From: Flavobacterium frigidimaris
GTDB taxonomy: Bacteria > Bacteroidota > Bacteroidia > Flavobacteriales > Flavobacteriaceae
NCBI GenBank assembly: GCA_900129595.1
Contig: FQWG01000020.1
Location: forward strand, 47,197 to 111,196
Direction of reading: 5' to 3'
DNA: 64,000 nt
Positions 7,661 through 16,325 of this stretch are shown in pieces (the stretch's first letter is position 1; each line of letters starts with the position of its first letter). The notes under the pieces are model-generated. The model was not told the origin of the DNA. It saw only the letters and a list, made by a program, of their open reading frames with translations, and did no database searches. Both the position numbers and the translations under genes were made by a program.

Positions 7661-10600
7661 TTATTTTTTCTTTTTATAATACTTGCGGTATTTTGGATAG
7701 GTCAGAATTCCAATTAATGAAATTGTTCCCAATGAATACCAGGTCCAGCTCAATGAATGTGCGTCTCCGCTTGCATAAGAGTGCAGTCCGACTAAATGAA
7801 AGTTTACTCCGTAATACGTAAACAAAATTGAAACAAACGCATACATACTCATTAAATTAAAGAACCATTGTCCTCTTAACGAAGGTACAAAACGTGCGTG
7901 GATAACGAAGGCATACACCATAATCGAGATCAAAGCCCAGGTTTCTTTTGGGTCCCATCCCCAATAACGTCCCCAGCTTTCGTTGGCCCATTGTCCTCCA
8001 AGGAAGTTACCAATAGACAACATGATCAAACCAATAGTCAGGGCCATTTCGTTGATATAGGTGATTTCTTTGATGTTCAAATCCATTTTGGCTTTGTTTT
8101 TCTCGTTGGTAAAGAAAATCAATATCAACGCTACAAAACCTAAAATCATTCCCAATGCAAATGGTCCGTAACTTGCTACAATTACTGCAACGTGAATCAT
8201 TAACCAATACGAGTTCAAAACCGGTTGCAGGTTCGCAATTTCAGGATCGATCCAGTTGGCATTTGCCGCCATAAAGATCATAGAAGTAACGAATGCTGCC
8301 GATGCAACGGTAAGTTTTGATTTTTTATCAAAAGCCAATCCAAAGAACATGGTTGCCCATGCAACATAAACAATTGCTTCGTAAGCGTTACTCCATGGTG
8401 CGTGACCTGAAATGTACCAACGGGCTATTAATGCAACTGTATGAAATGCAAATATTACCCCGATTAAAATATGAAAACCATTTACTGTAATGCGTAAAAA
8501 CTTTTTGTCGAAGAAAATACTAAACAACGTAAAAATCAACATAAAGATTCCGGCAAGAGAATACCAGTAGAACATTTTAGGTAAAATGTTGTAGGTGTTA
8601 TACGCTATCTCAAGATCGATTTTCTGATCACTTGGACGCACTTTACTTCCGAATTTCTTTTGAAAACCATCAATACTTTCGACCAAATGATCTGCTGTTT
8701 TAAAATCCCTTGAAATCGAACCGTTGTTTAAAGCGCTGAAATACATTGGTAAAATCTGCTTAACGTAAGTAGAATCCATACCTTTTAAACCTGCATTTTG
8801 CAGCTCTAAATAAGAAATCCATTTATTGTTTGGATCATTAGGAATCGGGAAAATTTTAAGGATACTTCCGCTTAATGCAGATTCCATTAAATTTACTTTT
8901 TTATCGGTTTCGATAAAATCTTTTTCAAAGCTGTTTGGATTTCCTGCTTTGTAAGCTGCATCTAAATAAGGAGATAATTTGTAATTTCCGTTTTCGTCAA
9001 AGAACTTTATAAATGGTACCAGTTTTGCTTTTCTGTCTACGCCAATGATTTTACGAATACTATCATCTTTTGTATTCAGATAAATAAGCGGAACCTGGAT
9101 CCAAACCTGAGCGTATTGTGTCATTGACAAGAAAACCTGATCAGAATTCATTCCGTTATAAGTATCGCTCTGGCTTACTTTTCTCAATAATTCAGAAGAG
9201 AAAGTATTAATAGGTTTCATTCTGCCGCCTGCATCCTGAATAATCAAACGGCCAAATTTCGCAGCGTGTGCTTCCGGAGCTTTATAGATAGTCAATAAAG
9301 AATCTATTTGTTTCTGGCTAGGCGCTGCAGTTACGTGATTGGCATGATCGTTAGGATCTGCTGCATGATTATGATTATGTTCGTGACCATCACCAGGCGT
9401 ATGAACGTGTGGTGCCTGAGCGAAGCCACTGAAACTTAGCATTAAAACCAGTATCGTAATTAATTTTTTCTTTTTTACATTATCTAATTTGCGTTTTAGA
9501 TCAGCAAAACGAGAATGTTTGGTAAACATAATAGCCATCAAACCAAAGTATAACATGAAATATCCTAAATAAGTAATAGATGTTCCCCAGAAATCATGGT
9601 TTACAGATAATACTGTTCCTTTTTCGTCGGGATCGAATGAAGATTGAAAAAAGCGGTATCCTTTATGATCTAAAACGTGGTTCATATAAATATCAGCATC
9701 AAATGTTTCAGTTGAATCCTGAACCGTTACTTTACTTTCAAAAGCGGAATAACTTTTCTCTGTTCCCGGATATTTTGTTGCGATAAAGTCATTTAATTTT
9801 ACTTTAAAAGGTAATGTATAAGCTTTACTTCCGTAAAATAAACTGTACTCGATTTTACCAATTTTTACGGTTTGAGGATCTCCTAAACTACCTTTAGAAC
9901 CTAAAAGTCTTACTTCTTTTTCCTGACCCTCCGCTTTAATTTTTACAATTAAGGCATCATGATGCGTTTTTGCTTTATAATCGTTATTCGACTCATAATC
10001 AATAATTCCTTTTACTGCAGGATCCGGAAAAACAATTCGGATATCACCAATACTGTATAAAGAACGCATCATAAGAGGCTGCACATTATCTTTGGTCACA
10101 GCTCCTTTTAATTTGTCAGCCATTCGCATAAACTCTCCTTCAAAAGGGGTTTGAATGGTGTATTTTTCACCGGTTGTATTAATGTTAATGGCGCCATCAG
10201 TAGGCTTATTCAAAGCAAACAATACATTATGAATGTTCTGAACCTCCCCTTCTTTAAGGAAATGTTCTTCACGTCCGCCAGCTCCCGCTTCAACCAGTTT
10301 AAGATATAAAGTTCCTTTTGGGTCCGGTTTTATAATTTCTTTTGCTCCCATGATGTAGTTAACATAACTCACTTCGAAAGGAGTTTCGTCAAATTTACCT
10401 GAAAGTGTAAAATCGTTATTGGTTACAGGCGAAAACAGCAACGGTTTGTCAAAAACCCTGCGTTTCATTTGCCCTTTATATTCGCCGTCTGCAAAAACAG
10501 TCAGGAATGTCTTGTCTGAGTAAATCTGATTTTCGGCAGCACCTTCACGAATTGGCATCATACCTTCGTAACTGATGTATCGTGTAATAAATGCACCTAA

Positions 10601-10870
10601 GAGAATAAAAATAAAAGCAATATGAAGTAAAAGTGTTGCCCACTTTTCTTTTTTATGCAATTGGTAACGTTTGATGTTTCCGAAGAAATTGATCATAAAA
10701 AAGACCATTATAGCTTCAAACCACCATGTATTATAAATTAAAATTCGGGCTGTATCTGTATTGTACTTACTTTCGATAAAAGTACCAATACCCATTGCGA
10801 TTGCAAATGTTAAAAAAAGAACAGACATTAATCGTGTAGAAAACAAAAAAGAGAATATTTTTTTATCCAT
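7661..10870 (-). CDS. ccsBA: CcsBA: fused system II cytochrome c biogenesis protein
   Basis: Giant membrane protein of 1069 aa that moves haem across the inner membrane and attaches it to apocytochrome c in the periplasm. The N-terminal half is ResB/CcsB-like (helices near 5-25, 40-60 and 70-90, then a large periplasmic domain and a further helix around 440-460). The C-terminal half is CcsA-like, with the haem-handling tryptophan-rich motif WGWDPKETW near residue 967. At the joint lies a signal-peptide-like segment (about 466-486) and a His-rich linker (about 487-512, with HEHNHNH). Fused CcsBA is usual in Bacteroidota. Start taken at MDKKIF (10870), preceded by AGGAATT-like sequence; a start at 10930 is also open. 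Confidence 0.93.
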   Translation of the reverse strand: MDKKIFSFLFSTRLMSVLFLTFAIAMGIGTFIESKYNTDTARILIYNTWWFEAIMVFFMINFFGNIKRYQLHKKEKWATLLLHIAFIFILLGAFITRYISYEGMMPIREGAAENQIYSDKTFLTVFADGEYKGQMKRRVFDKPLLFSPVTNNDFTLSGKFDETPFEVSYVNYIMGAKEIIKPDPKGTLYLKLVEAGAGGREEHFLKEGEVQNIHNVLFALNKPTDGAININTTGEKYTIQTPFEGEFMRMADKLKGAVTKDNVQPLMMRSLYSIGDIRIVFPDPAVKGIIDYESNNDYKAKTHHDALIVKIKAEGQEKEVRLLGSKGSLGDPQTVKIGKIEYSLFYGSKAYTLPFKVKLNDFIATKYPGTEKSYSAFESKVTVQDSTETFDADIYMNHVLDHKGYRFFQSSFDPDEKGTVLSVNHDFWGTSITYLGYFMLYFGLMAIMFTKHSRFADLKRKLDNVKKKKLITILVLMLSFSGFAQAPHVHTPGDGHEHNHNHAADPNDHANHVTAAPSQKQIDSLLTIYKAPEAHAAKFGRLIIQDAGGRMKPINTFSSELLRKVSQSDTYNGMNSDQVFLSMTQYAQVWIQVPLIYLNTKDDSIRKIIGVDRKAKLVPFIKFFDENGNYKLSPYLDAAYKAGNPNSFEKDFIETDKKVNLMESALSGSILKIFPIPNDPNNKWISYLELQNAGLKGMDSTYVKQILPMYFSALNNGSISRDFKTADHLVESIDGFQKKFGSKVRPSDQKIDLEIAYNTYNILPKMFYWYSLAGIFMLIFTLFSIFFDKKFLRITVNGFHILIGVIFAFHTVALIARWYISGHAPWSNAYEAIVYVAWATMFFGLAFDKKSKLTVASAAFVTSMIFMAANANWIDPEIANLQPVLNSYWLMIHVAVIVASYGPFALGMILGFVALILIFFTNEKNKAKMDLNIKEITYINEMALTIGLIMLSIGNFLGGQWANESWGRYWGWDPKETWALISIMVYAFVIHARFVPSLRGQWFFNLMSMYAFVSILFTYYGVNFHLVGLHSYASGDAHSLSWTWYSLGTISLIGILTYPKYRKYYKKKK

Positions 10871-11253
10871 TTTTGAGGAATTACATTGTATAAAAGTGGC
10901 ACAAAAGTACTTAAAAATGTTGAGTTCCAATATTTGAACTTTGTTAATAAAAACTAAAAAACAGCTGGCAAATTGAGTTAAATTCGCAAAAATGTACGCT
11001 TAGTTTTACAAACCTGTAAAGTCGATATTTATATGGACTTCCGCATTAATGACGGATTCAAAAGTTCTTTAGGACTACAACACTGTTTTATTACATTATA
11101 AAATCAATGCCTGTCTAATATTTAGGTAGGTAATAATGTTTGCATATCATTAACAAAATAAAACCCGATGAAAATTTTATCTATTCCGAGTAATCTGTGG
11201 GTAAACTTTTCGATGACTATTCTCTTTAAAAAAAATAATGCTAATTTTGCGCT
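10871..11253. other. Divergent intergenic region between ccsBA and the DUF2520 gene
   Basis: AT-rich gap that must hold both promoters. The clearest signal is TAATTTTG at 11242-11249, a perfect TAnnTTTG -7 element only four bases before the ATG of the DUF2520 gene. I see no gene or hairpin of note. Confidence 0.5.
11242..11249 (+). promoter_or_regulatory. Candidate -7 promoter element of the 11.2-14.7 kb operon
   Basis: TAATTTTG matches the Bacteroidota TAnnTTTG -7 consensus. The start codon follows after four bases, so transcription would begin at or inside the start codon and the mRNA could be leaderless. No clean TTTG -33 element is seen at the expected distance. Confidence 0.45.
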
Positions 11254-12015
11254 ATGATTCGAATTACGTTAATTGGTTCCGGCAATGTTGCCCAACATCT
11301 GATAAAAACTTTCACTAAAAGTGAACTCGTTGAAATTGTACAGGTATTTTCGAGAAAAAAGGAAACTTTAGCTTCTCTGATTGAATTTGATAAAATTACT
11401 AGTGATTTTGAGGACTTAAAAGAAGCTGATTTATACATTATCGCTGTTTCTGACAAAGCTATTGCAGACGTTTCGAAACAATTGCCTTTTCAGAACCGAA
11501 TTGTAGTTCATACTTCGGGCGCGGCTTCGCTGGATGTTTTGGATTCAAAAAACAGAAAAGGTGTCTTTTATCCGCTTCAGACATTTTCTAAAAGCAAAGA
11601 AATTGATTTCTCGACTGTTCCGCTTTGTCTGGAAGCTGAAAATACTTTTGATTTTAGAGTTCTGGAAACTGTAGGCAAAAGCATTTCAAATGCTGTTTTT
11701 GCTATTAATTCAGATCAAAGAAAAGCGTTGCATGTTGCGGCTGTTTTTGTCAATAATTTTACCAATCATCTGTATCAAATCGGGCAGGAAATCTGTGAAG
11801 AACATCAGGTTCCGTTTGAAGTTTTGAAACCTTTGATTAAGGAAACGGCCGAAAAAATAAATACACTTGATCCAATAGATGCGCAGACAGGTCCCGCAAA
11901 ACGCCACGATTCTAATACAATAGAGGCGCATTTGGAGTATTTGACCAACGTGAATCAAAAAAATATTTATAAAATACTAACACAATCCATACAAAATAAT
12001 GGCAAAACATTTTAA
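11254..12015 (+). CDS. Rossmann-fold/DUF2520 oxidoreductase-like protein
   Basis: Protein of 253 aa. The N-terminus has a dinucleotide-binding strand-loop-helix (ITLIGSGNVAQHLIKTF). The C-terminal half is DUF2520, with ALHVAAVFVNNFTNHLY and the closing GPAKRHDSNTIEAHLEYL. The fold is that of 6-phosphogluconate or F420-dependent dehydrogenases, but the substrate is unknown. It heads an operon with a KdsC-like phosphatase (17-base overlap), a UbiA prenyltransferase, Maf and MscS. The gene order suggests cell-envelope or housekeeping work, but nothing here fixes the reaction. Confidence 0.85.
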   Translation: MIRITLIGSGNVAQHLIKTFTKSELVEIVQVFSRKKETLASLIEFDKITSDFEDLKEADLYIIAVSDKAIADVSKQLPFQNRIVVHTSGAASLDVLDSKNRKGVFYPLQTFSKSKEIDFSTVPLCLEAENTFDFRVLETVGKSISNAVFAINSDQRKALHVAAVFVNNFTNHLYQIGQEICEEHQVPFEVLKPLIKETAEKINTLDPIDAQTGPAKRHDSNTIEAHLEYLTNVNQKNIYKILTQSIQNNGKTF

Positions 12016-12526
12016 AGAAATAATGAACGACATCACAACTTTTGTTTTTGATGTTGATGGCGTACTTACAGACAGTTCGGTTTTTGTAACCAATGAAGGA
12101 GAAATGCTTCGTACCATGAATATTCGTGATGGTTATGCAATGAAAGCAGCTGTTGAAAGTGGTTTTAACGTATGCATTATTTCCGGAGGAAGCAATGAAG
12201 GTGTTCGTGTGAGATTAAAAAATCTTGGAATTACGGACATTCATTTAGGAACTCCTGACAAAGTAAAAACCTTTAAGGAATATACTGATACTTATAACAT
12301 TCAACCGGAACAGGTTTTATATATGGGCGATGATATCCCTGATTTTCATGTAATGAAATTAGTTGGATTACCAACTTGTCCACAAGATGCAAGTCCTGAA
12401 ATCAAGAATATTTGCCGTTATGTTTCACACGTAAAAGGTGGAAAGGGCGCCGCACGTGACGTGATTGAGCAAGTGATGAAAGTACAGGGAAAATGGATGG
12501 AATATTTTAACGGAAAACACGATTAA
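11999..12526 (+). CDS. kdsC: KdsC-like HAD phosphatase
   Basis: HAD superfamily phosphatase of 175 aa, the size of KdsC (3-deoxy-manno-octulosonate 8-phosphate phosphatase, LPS core synthesis). Motif I is FDVDGVLTD with Asp18 and Asp20; the second motif is IISGG; the closing acidic motif is YMGDDIPD. It lacks a cap domain, as in the tetrameric KdsC group. The start at 11999 overlaps the preceding gene by 17 bases; an internal ATG at 12023 is the alternative. Assignment to Kdo synthesis rests on family resemblance, as no other kds gene is in the window. Confidence 0.8.
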   Translation: MAKHFKEIMNDITTFVFDVDGVLTDSSVFVTNEGEMLRTMNIRDGYAMKAAVESGFNVCIISGGSNEGVRVRLKNLGITDIHLGTPDKVKTFKEYTDTYNIQPEQVLYMGDDIPDFHVMKLVGLPTCPQDASPEIKNICRYVSHVKGGKGAARDVIEQVMKVQGKWMEYFNGKHD

Positions 12527-12615
12527 GCCACAAGTTTCAGTTATATCAATACCATGTTTGTAAAACTTGAAATTTCACAAAGATTCCAACTAAAAAAAAC
12601 CTTTGGACCTCTGCC

Positions 12616-12637
12616 CCTTTGAACCTTTGAACCTTTG
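12616..12637. repeat. Short tandem CCTTTGAA repeat
   Basis: CCTTTGAA occurs as two perfect copies and a partial third (12616-12637) in the gap before the UbiA gene. Runs of this octamer are a familiar feature of flavobacterial intergenic DNA. The origin of this one is unknown. Confidence 0.7.
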
Positions 12638-12650
12638 TCACTTAAAAAAA

Positions 12651-13577
12651 ATGAAATTCCTAAAACTCATTCGCTATAAAAATCTTATAATGCTTGCTTT
12701 TATACAAGTATTATTTCGTTATGCTTTTTTAAAGCAGCAAAATATACCTTTGGCTTTAAATGACTGGCAATACGGAATATTGGTTTTGAGTACTGTTTTA
12801 TTAGCGGCAGCAGGTTATGTAATTAATAGTGTTTATGATGTCGCAACCGATACAATCAATCAACCTGAAGCTGTAGTCATTAATAAAGGGATTTCTGAAA
12901 CGACAGCGTATAACATTTACATAGGTCTTAATATTACAGGGGTTGCCCTTGGTTTTCTTCTATCGAATATTATCCTAAAGCCCAGTTTTGCTTCTCTTTT
13001 TATTTTAATTGCTTCACTTCTTTATTTTTACGCCACTACGCTAAGACAGATCATGATTTTGGGTAATTTTGTTATCGCATTATTGCTCTCAGTAAGCATT
13101 CTTATTATTGGGGTTTTTGATGTTTTTCCTGCAATCACTTCTGAAAATCAGGCACAGATGGCCAGTTTATTCTCCATATTAACAGATTACGCTTTATTTG
13201 CTTTCATGATTGGTTTTCTTAATGAAATGGTTAAAGATATAGAAGATGTAAATGGCGATTACAACCAGGGAATTAATACATTGCCAATTGCGATAGGGAT
13301 TAGCAGAACGTCAAAAATTGCTATAGCCTTTGCAATTATTCCATTTCTTTTAAGTTTGCTTTACATCAACAAATATTTTATTCAGAACAATCTTTATATT
13401 GCAACATTTTATGCTTTTGCTTTTGTTCTGGCGCCTCTTTTATACTTTATTGTAAAAATATTTACAGCAAAATCTAAAAAAGATTTCCATCATTTGAGTA
13501 CCGTTTTAAAACTAATTTTATTCTTCGGGATTTTATCTATTATGGTTATCTCCCTAAACATCAAATACAATGCTTAA
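12651..13577 (+). CDS. UbiA family prenyltransferase (GGGP geranylgeranyltransferase-like)
   Basis: Integral membrane prenyltransferase of 308 aa from the ATG at 12651; the longer frame from 12603 would run through a tandem repeat and is rejected. The first Asp-rich motif is NSVYDVATD and the second lies in KDIEDVNGD, both needed for Mg-diphosphate binding. About eight helices. In Bacteroidota this branch is usually annotated as geranylgeranylglycerol-phosphate geranylgeranyltransferase, which adds a second prenyl chain to a glycerol phosphate lipid; the substrate here is inferred. It overlaps maf by eight bases. Confidence 0.8.
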   Translation: MKFLKLIRYKNLIMLAFIQVLFRYAFLKQQNIPLALNDWQYGILVLSTVLLAAAGYVINSVYDVATDTINQPEAVVINKGISETTAYNIYIGLNITGVALGFLLSNIILKPSFASLFILIASLLYFYATTLRQIMILGNFVIALLLSVSILIIGVFDVFPAITSENQAQMASLFSILTDYALFAFMIGFLNEMVKDIEDVNGDYNQGINTLPIAIGISRTSKIAIAFAIIPFLLSLLYINKYFIQNNLYIATFYAFAFVLAPLLYFIVKIFTAKSKKDFHHLSTVLKLILFFGILSIMVISLNIKYNA

Positions 13578-14154
13578 AGAAAAACTAAAAAAATATACTT
13601 TAATTCTTGCTTCGGGATCGCCTCGCAGACAACAGTTTTTTAAAGACTTAGATCTTGATTTCGAGATTAGATTAAAAGAAATTGAGGAGATATATCCGCC
13701 TGAATTGAAAGCGGTTGAAATTACTGATTATTTAGCGGCGCTAAAAGCAAGTGCTTTTGACGCAGAGCTTAAGGAAAATGAAATTTTAATAACCAGCGAT
13801 ACCATTGTCTGGCATCAAAACAAAGCTTTAGGAAAACCGAAAAATGCTGAAGAAGCTTTTGAAATGATTAAATCAATGTCCGGTGATACACATGAAGTTT
13901 TTACATCAGTATGTTTTAGAACCACCTTTACTTCTACTGTTATAAATGACGTTACAAAAGTTACTTTTAAAGATTTATCAGACGAAGCTATTTTATATTA
14001 CATAGAAAATTACAAACCTTATGATAAAGCCGGTGCTTATGGTATTCAGGAATGGTTTGGTTTTATGGCAGTTGCAAAAGTCGAGGGCTCTTATACAAAT
14101 GTTATGGGCTTGCCAACAGCTAAAGTTTACGAATATTTGAGTACATTAGTGTAA
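13570..14154 (+). CDS. maf: Maf family nucleotide pyrophosphatase (YhdE type)
   Basis: House-cleaning nucleotide pyrophosphatase of 194 aa, acting on dTTP/UTP and modified forms in the YhdE branch. Signature segments: LASGSPRRQQFF at the N-terminus, the catalytic SDTIVW, LGKPKNAEEAFEMI, and KAGAYGIQEW with GSYTNVMGLP near the C-terminus. The full length and all conserved blocks are present. It is coupled to the UbiA gene by an eight-base overlap and followed 12 bases later by the small MscS gene. Confidence 0.93.
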   Translation: MLKEKLKKYTLILASGSPRRQQFFKDLDLDFEIRLKEIEEIYPPELKAVEITDYLAALKASAFDAELKENEILITSDTIVWHQNKALGKPKNAEEAFEMIKSMSGDTHEVFTSVCFRTTFTSTVINDVTKVTFKDLSDEAILYYIENYKPYDKAGAYGIQEWFGFMAVAKVEGSYTNVMGLPTAKVYEYLSTLV

Positions 14155-14165
14155 AAAAATTATTT

Positions 14166-14696
14166 ATGTTTTCTTTCAAAGAGTATAGTCACGAGATATT
14201 AAGCACTGTAGTGCTCCTTTTTGCTTTGGCGGCATTGAGAGTTATTATTGCTAAACTAATCCGTCGTTACGCCAGTACAAGCCAATTATTAGAACACCGA
14301 ACCAATCTCGTCATCAAGTATATTCATATCCTGATGAACATACTGGTTACCATCAGCCTTATTGTGATCTGGGGTGTCGAAACAAAGGATATTTTTATAA
14401 CCGTTTCTTCAATTGCAACTGTAATTGGAGTAGCCATGTTTGCGCAATGGTCGATTTTAAGCAATATTACTTCAGGAATGATTTTATTTTTCTCCTTTCC
14501 GTTTAGGATCGGAGACACCATTAAAATTCATGATAAGGACTTTCCTATCGAAGCCGAAATTGAAGACATCAGCGCTTTTCATGTGAATTTACGAACAAAA
14601 GAAGGCGAAAGAATTATTTTTCCAAACAATTTATTATTGCAAAAAGGCATTTCGATTATGCAGGCACATTATGAGGAAAAAGAGTTTTTCGATTAG
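14166..14696 (+). CDS. Small mechanosensitive channel, MscS family
   Basis: Protein of 176 aa with two to three transmembrane helices (about 10-28, 53-75 and 82-105) and a short beta domain with the MscS signature FPFRIGDTIKI. E. coli MscS has about 286 aa; here the C-terminal alpha/beta vestibule is missing and the protein ends soon after the beta domain (ERIIFPNNLLLQKGI). Such short MscS proteins occur in Bacteroidota, so this is probably natural rather than a truncation. It would act as a pressure-relief or ion channel in the inner membrane. It is the last gene of the operon. Confidence 0.82.
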   Translation: MFSFKEYSHEILSTVVLLFALAALRVIIAKLIRRYASTSQLLEHRTNLVIKYIHILMNILVTISLIVIWGVETKDIFITVSSIATVIGVAMFAQWSILSNITSGMILFFSFPFRIGDTIKIHDKDFPIEAEIEDISAFHVNLRTKEGERIIFPNNLLLQKGISIMQAHYEEKEFFD

Positions 14697-15144
14697 AGGC
14701 ATTTAACTTAAATACCCTCATATTTCGCATAATTTTACTGCAAAATTTGCAAAGTAATCTCAGCTCAAGGCAATATAGTTTCCCGCATATTACACGGATA
14801 AAGCAGATTTAAAAATCTTTCTGACTAGATTCCCATCCGAAATAGTAAAAAAAATTTGCGCTAATTTGTGAAATTAGTGGCGAAAAACTTTCCCGCTGAT
14901 TACGCATATAAAGCAGATTTACAAATCCCTCCAACTAGATTCCCTTCCGAAATAGCAAAACAAAATTTGCGTTAATTTGTGAAATTTGCGGTTAAAAACT
15001 TTTCCGTAGATTACACATATTTACAAATCCTCTCAATCATAATGGGAATTTTATAAACTATTGACAAAAAGCTAAAACGATATTTCTTAATTAAAATATA
15101 ATATTTGTTTTACCAATTACTAGTTTTATTAAATCACCAAACAA
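14697..15144. other. Repeat-rich intergenic region
   Basis: No gene. Most of the gap is occupied by the ~110-bp tandem repeats at 14779-15048, entered separately. The remainder is AT-rich and holds the promoter region of the AI-2E permease. Confidence 0.7.
14779..15048. repeat. Tandem repeat, about 2.4 copies of a 110-bp unit
   Basis: Unit A (14779-14888) and unit B (14889-14999) both begin TTTCCCGC and end near AAAAAC. By hand alignment they differ at about 19 of 111 positions (roughly 83% identity). A partial third unit starts at 15000 and lacks about nine bases. Phrases such as AATTTGTGAAATT and GATTACGCATATAAAGCAG resemble dispersed flavobacterial repeats. Confidence 0.85.
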
Positions 15145-16245
15145 ATGACTCATTCCGTAAAATTACCATTTTATGCTAAACTTGCCTTAATATTAGTTAG
15201 CTTAATCAGTTTTGCTTATATTTTTTGCATCGGAAAAGATATTATTACGCCTGTTTTAATGGCGTTTTTATTCGCTGTATTATTAGTCCCGATTTTTACC
15301 TTTTTACATTCAAAACTAAAATTTCCCCGCCATTTGGCCGCAGCTTGCTGTATTTTAGTATTTGCAGCTTTTATTATTGGTATTTTAGTTTTTATCTCTT
15401 ATCAGGTTAGTGATATTGCCAATGATTTTGAGACGATAAAAAAGAATGCCAATTCCTTTATAACAGACATTCATAAATTTGTAAATGATAAGTTCCATGT
15501 CAGTATAGGAGAACAGAAAAAGTACCTTGACACTGTAACCAAAGATTCTGTTCAAAACGGAAAAGCTACGATTGGATCTGCTATAGTATCTATTAGTGAT
15601 CTTCTTTTAGACTGCACCATCATCCCTATTTATACTTTTCTATTTCTTTTATATAAAGATCACTTTGTTTTATTTCTGGCCAAATTGGTCAATAAAGAAG
15701 ATCATTCAGCCTTAAAGGATATTTTATCACAAATAAAAGTTTCGATCAACAATTATATACTGAGTTTAATTTTTGAAATGATTGTTGTTTCGATTTTAAC
15801 CGGTTTAGGACTTTGGATTATTGGCGTAAAATACTTTATTTTACTGGGATTGATTACCGGAATCCTGAATATGATTCCTTACATTGGTATTCTAATTGCC
15901 GGAATCATTACCGTTATGGCTTCTCTTACGGGAACACCGGAAACTTCTATTATTCTCGGCATCCTAATTGTAAATATTATTGTTCAGTTTATAGATAATA
16001 ATATAATTGTACCGTTAATAATTAATTCTAAAGTTGAAATTAATGCATTTGTTTCGATAATGGGAATTATTATTGGAGGAGCTGCTGCAGGAATTTCGGG
16101 CATGTTTTTAGCCATTCCGCTTTTAGCCATTCTAAAAATTATATTCGACAGAATCGAATCCTTAGAACCCTGGGGATATTTAATGGGCAATCATATGCCT
16201 AAAAAATTTACCTGGAGAATCCGAAAACTTAAGATTGAAAACTAA
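15145..16245 (+). CDS. AI-2E family transporter (TqsA/PerM-like permease)
   Basis: Inner-membrane permease of 366 aa with the usual seven to eight helices: three at the N-terminus (about 10-85), a soluble amphipathic domain (about 90-150), then a hydrophobic C-terminal half. The family-typical segments are GLITGILNMIPYIGILIAGI and the long glycine-rich GIIIGGAAAGISGMFLAIP near residue 310. Family members include AI-2 exporters and Na/H antiporters, so the substrate cannot be named. It appears monocistronic. Confidence 0.88.
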   Translation: MTHSVKLPFYAKLALILVSLISFAYIFCIGKDIITPVLMAFLFAVLLVPIFTFLHSKLKFPRHLAAACCILVFAAFIIGILVFISYQVSDIANDFETIKKNANSFITDIHKFVNDKFHVSIGEQKKYLDTVTKDSVQNGKATIGSAIVSISDLLLDCTIIPIYTFLFLLYKDHFVLFLAKLVNKEDHSALKDILSQIKVSINNYILSLIFEMIVVSILTGLGLWIIGVKYFILLGLITGILNMIPYIGILIAGIITVMASLTGTPETSIILGILIVNIIVQFIDNNIIVPLIINSKVEINAFVSIMGIIIGGAAAGISGMFLAIPLLAILKIIFDRIESLEPWGYLMGNHMPKKFTWRIRKLKIEN

Positions 16246-16325
16246 ATAGCATTTCAACATTAAAAAGTTCTGGAAAATTCTTATATTCATATCAAAATCA
16301 ACCTTTAGTCATCACCAATTATCTA

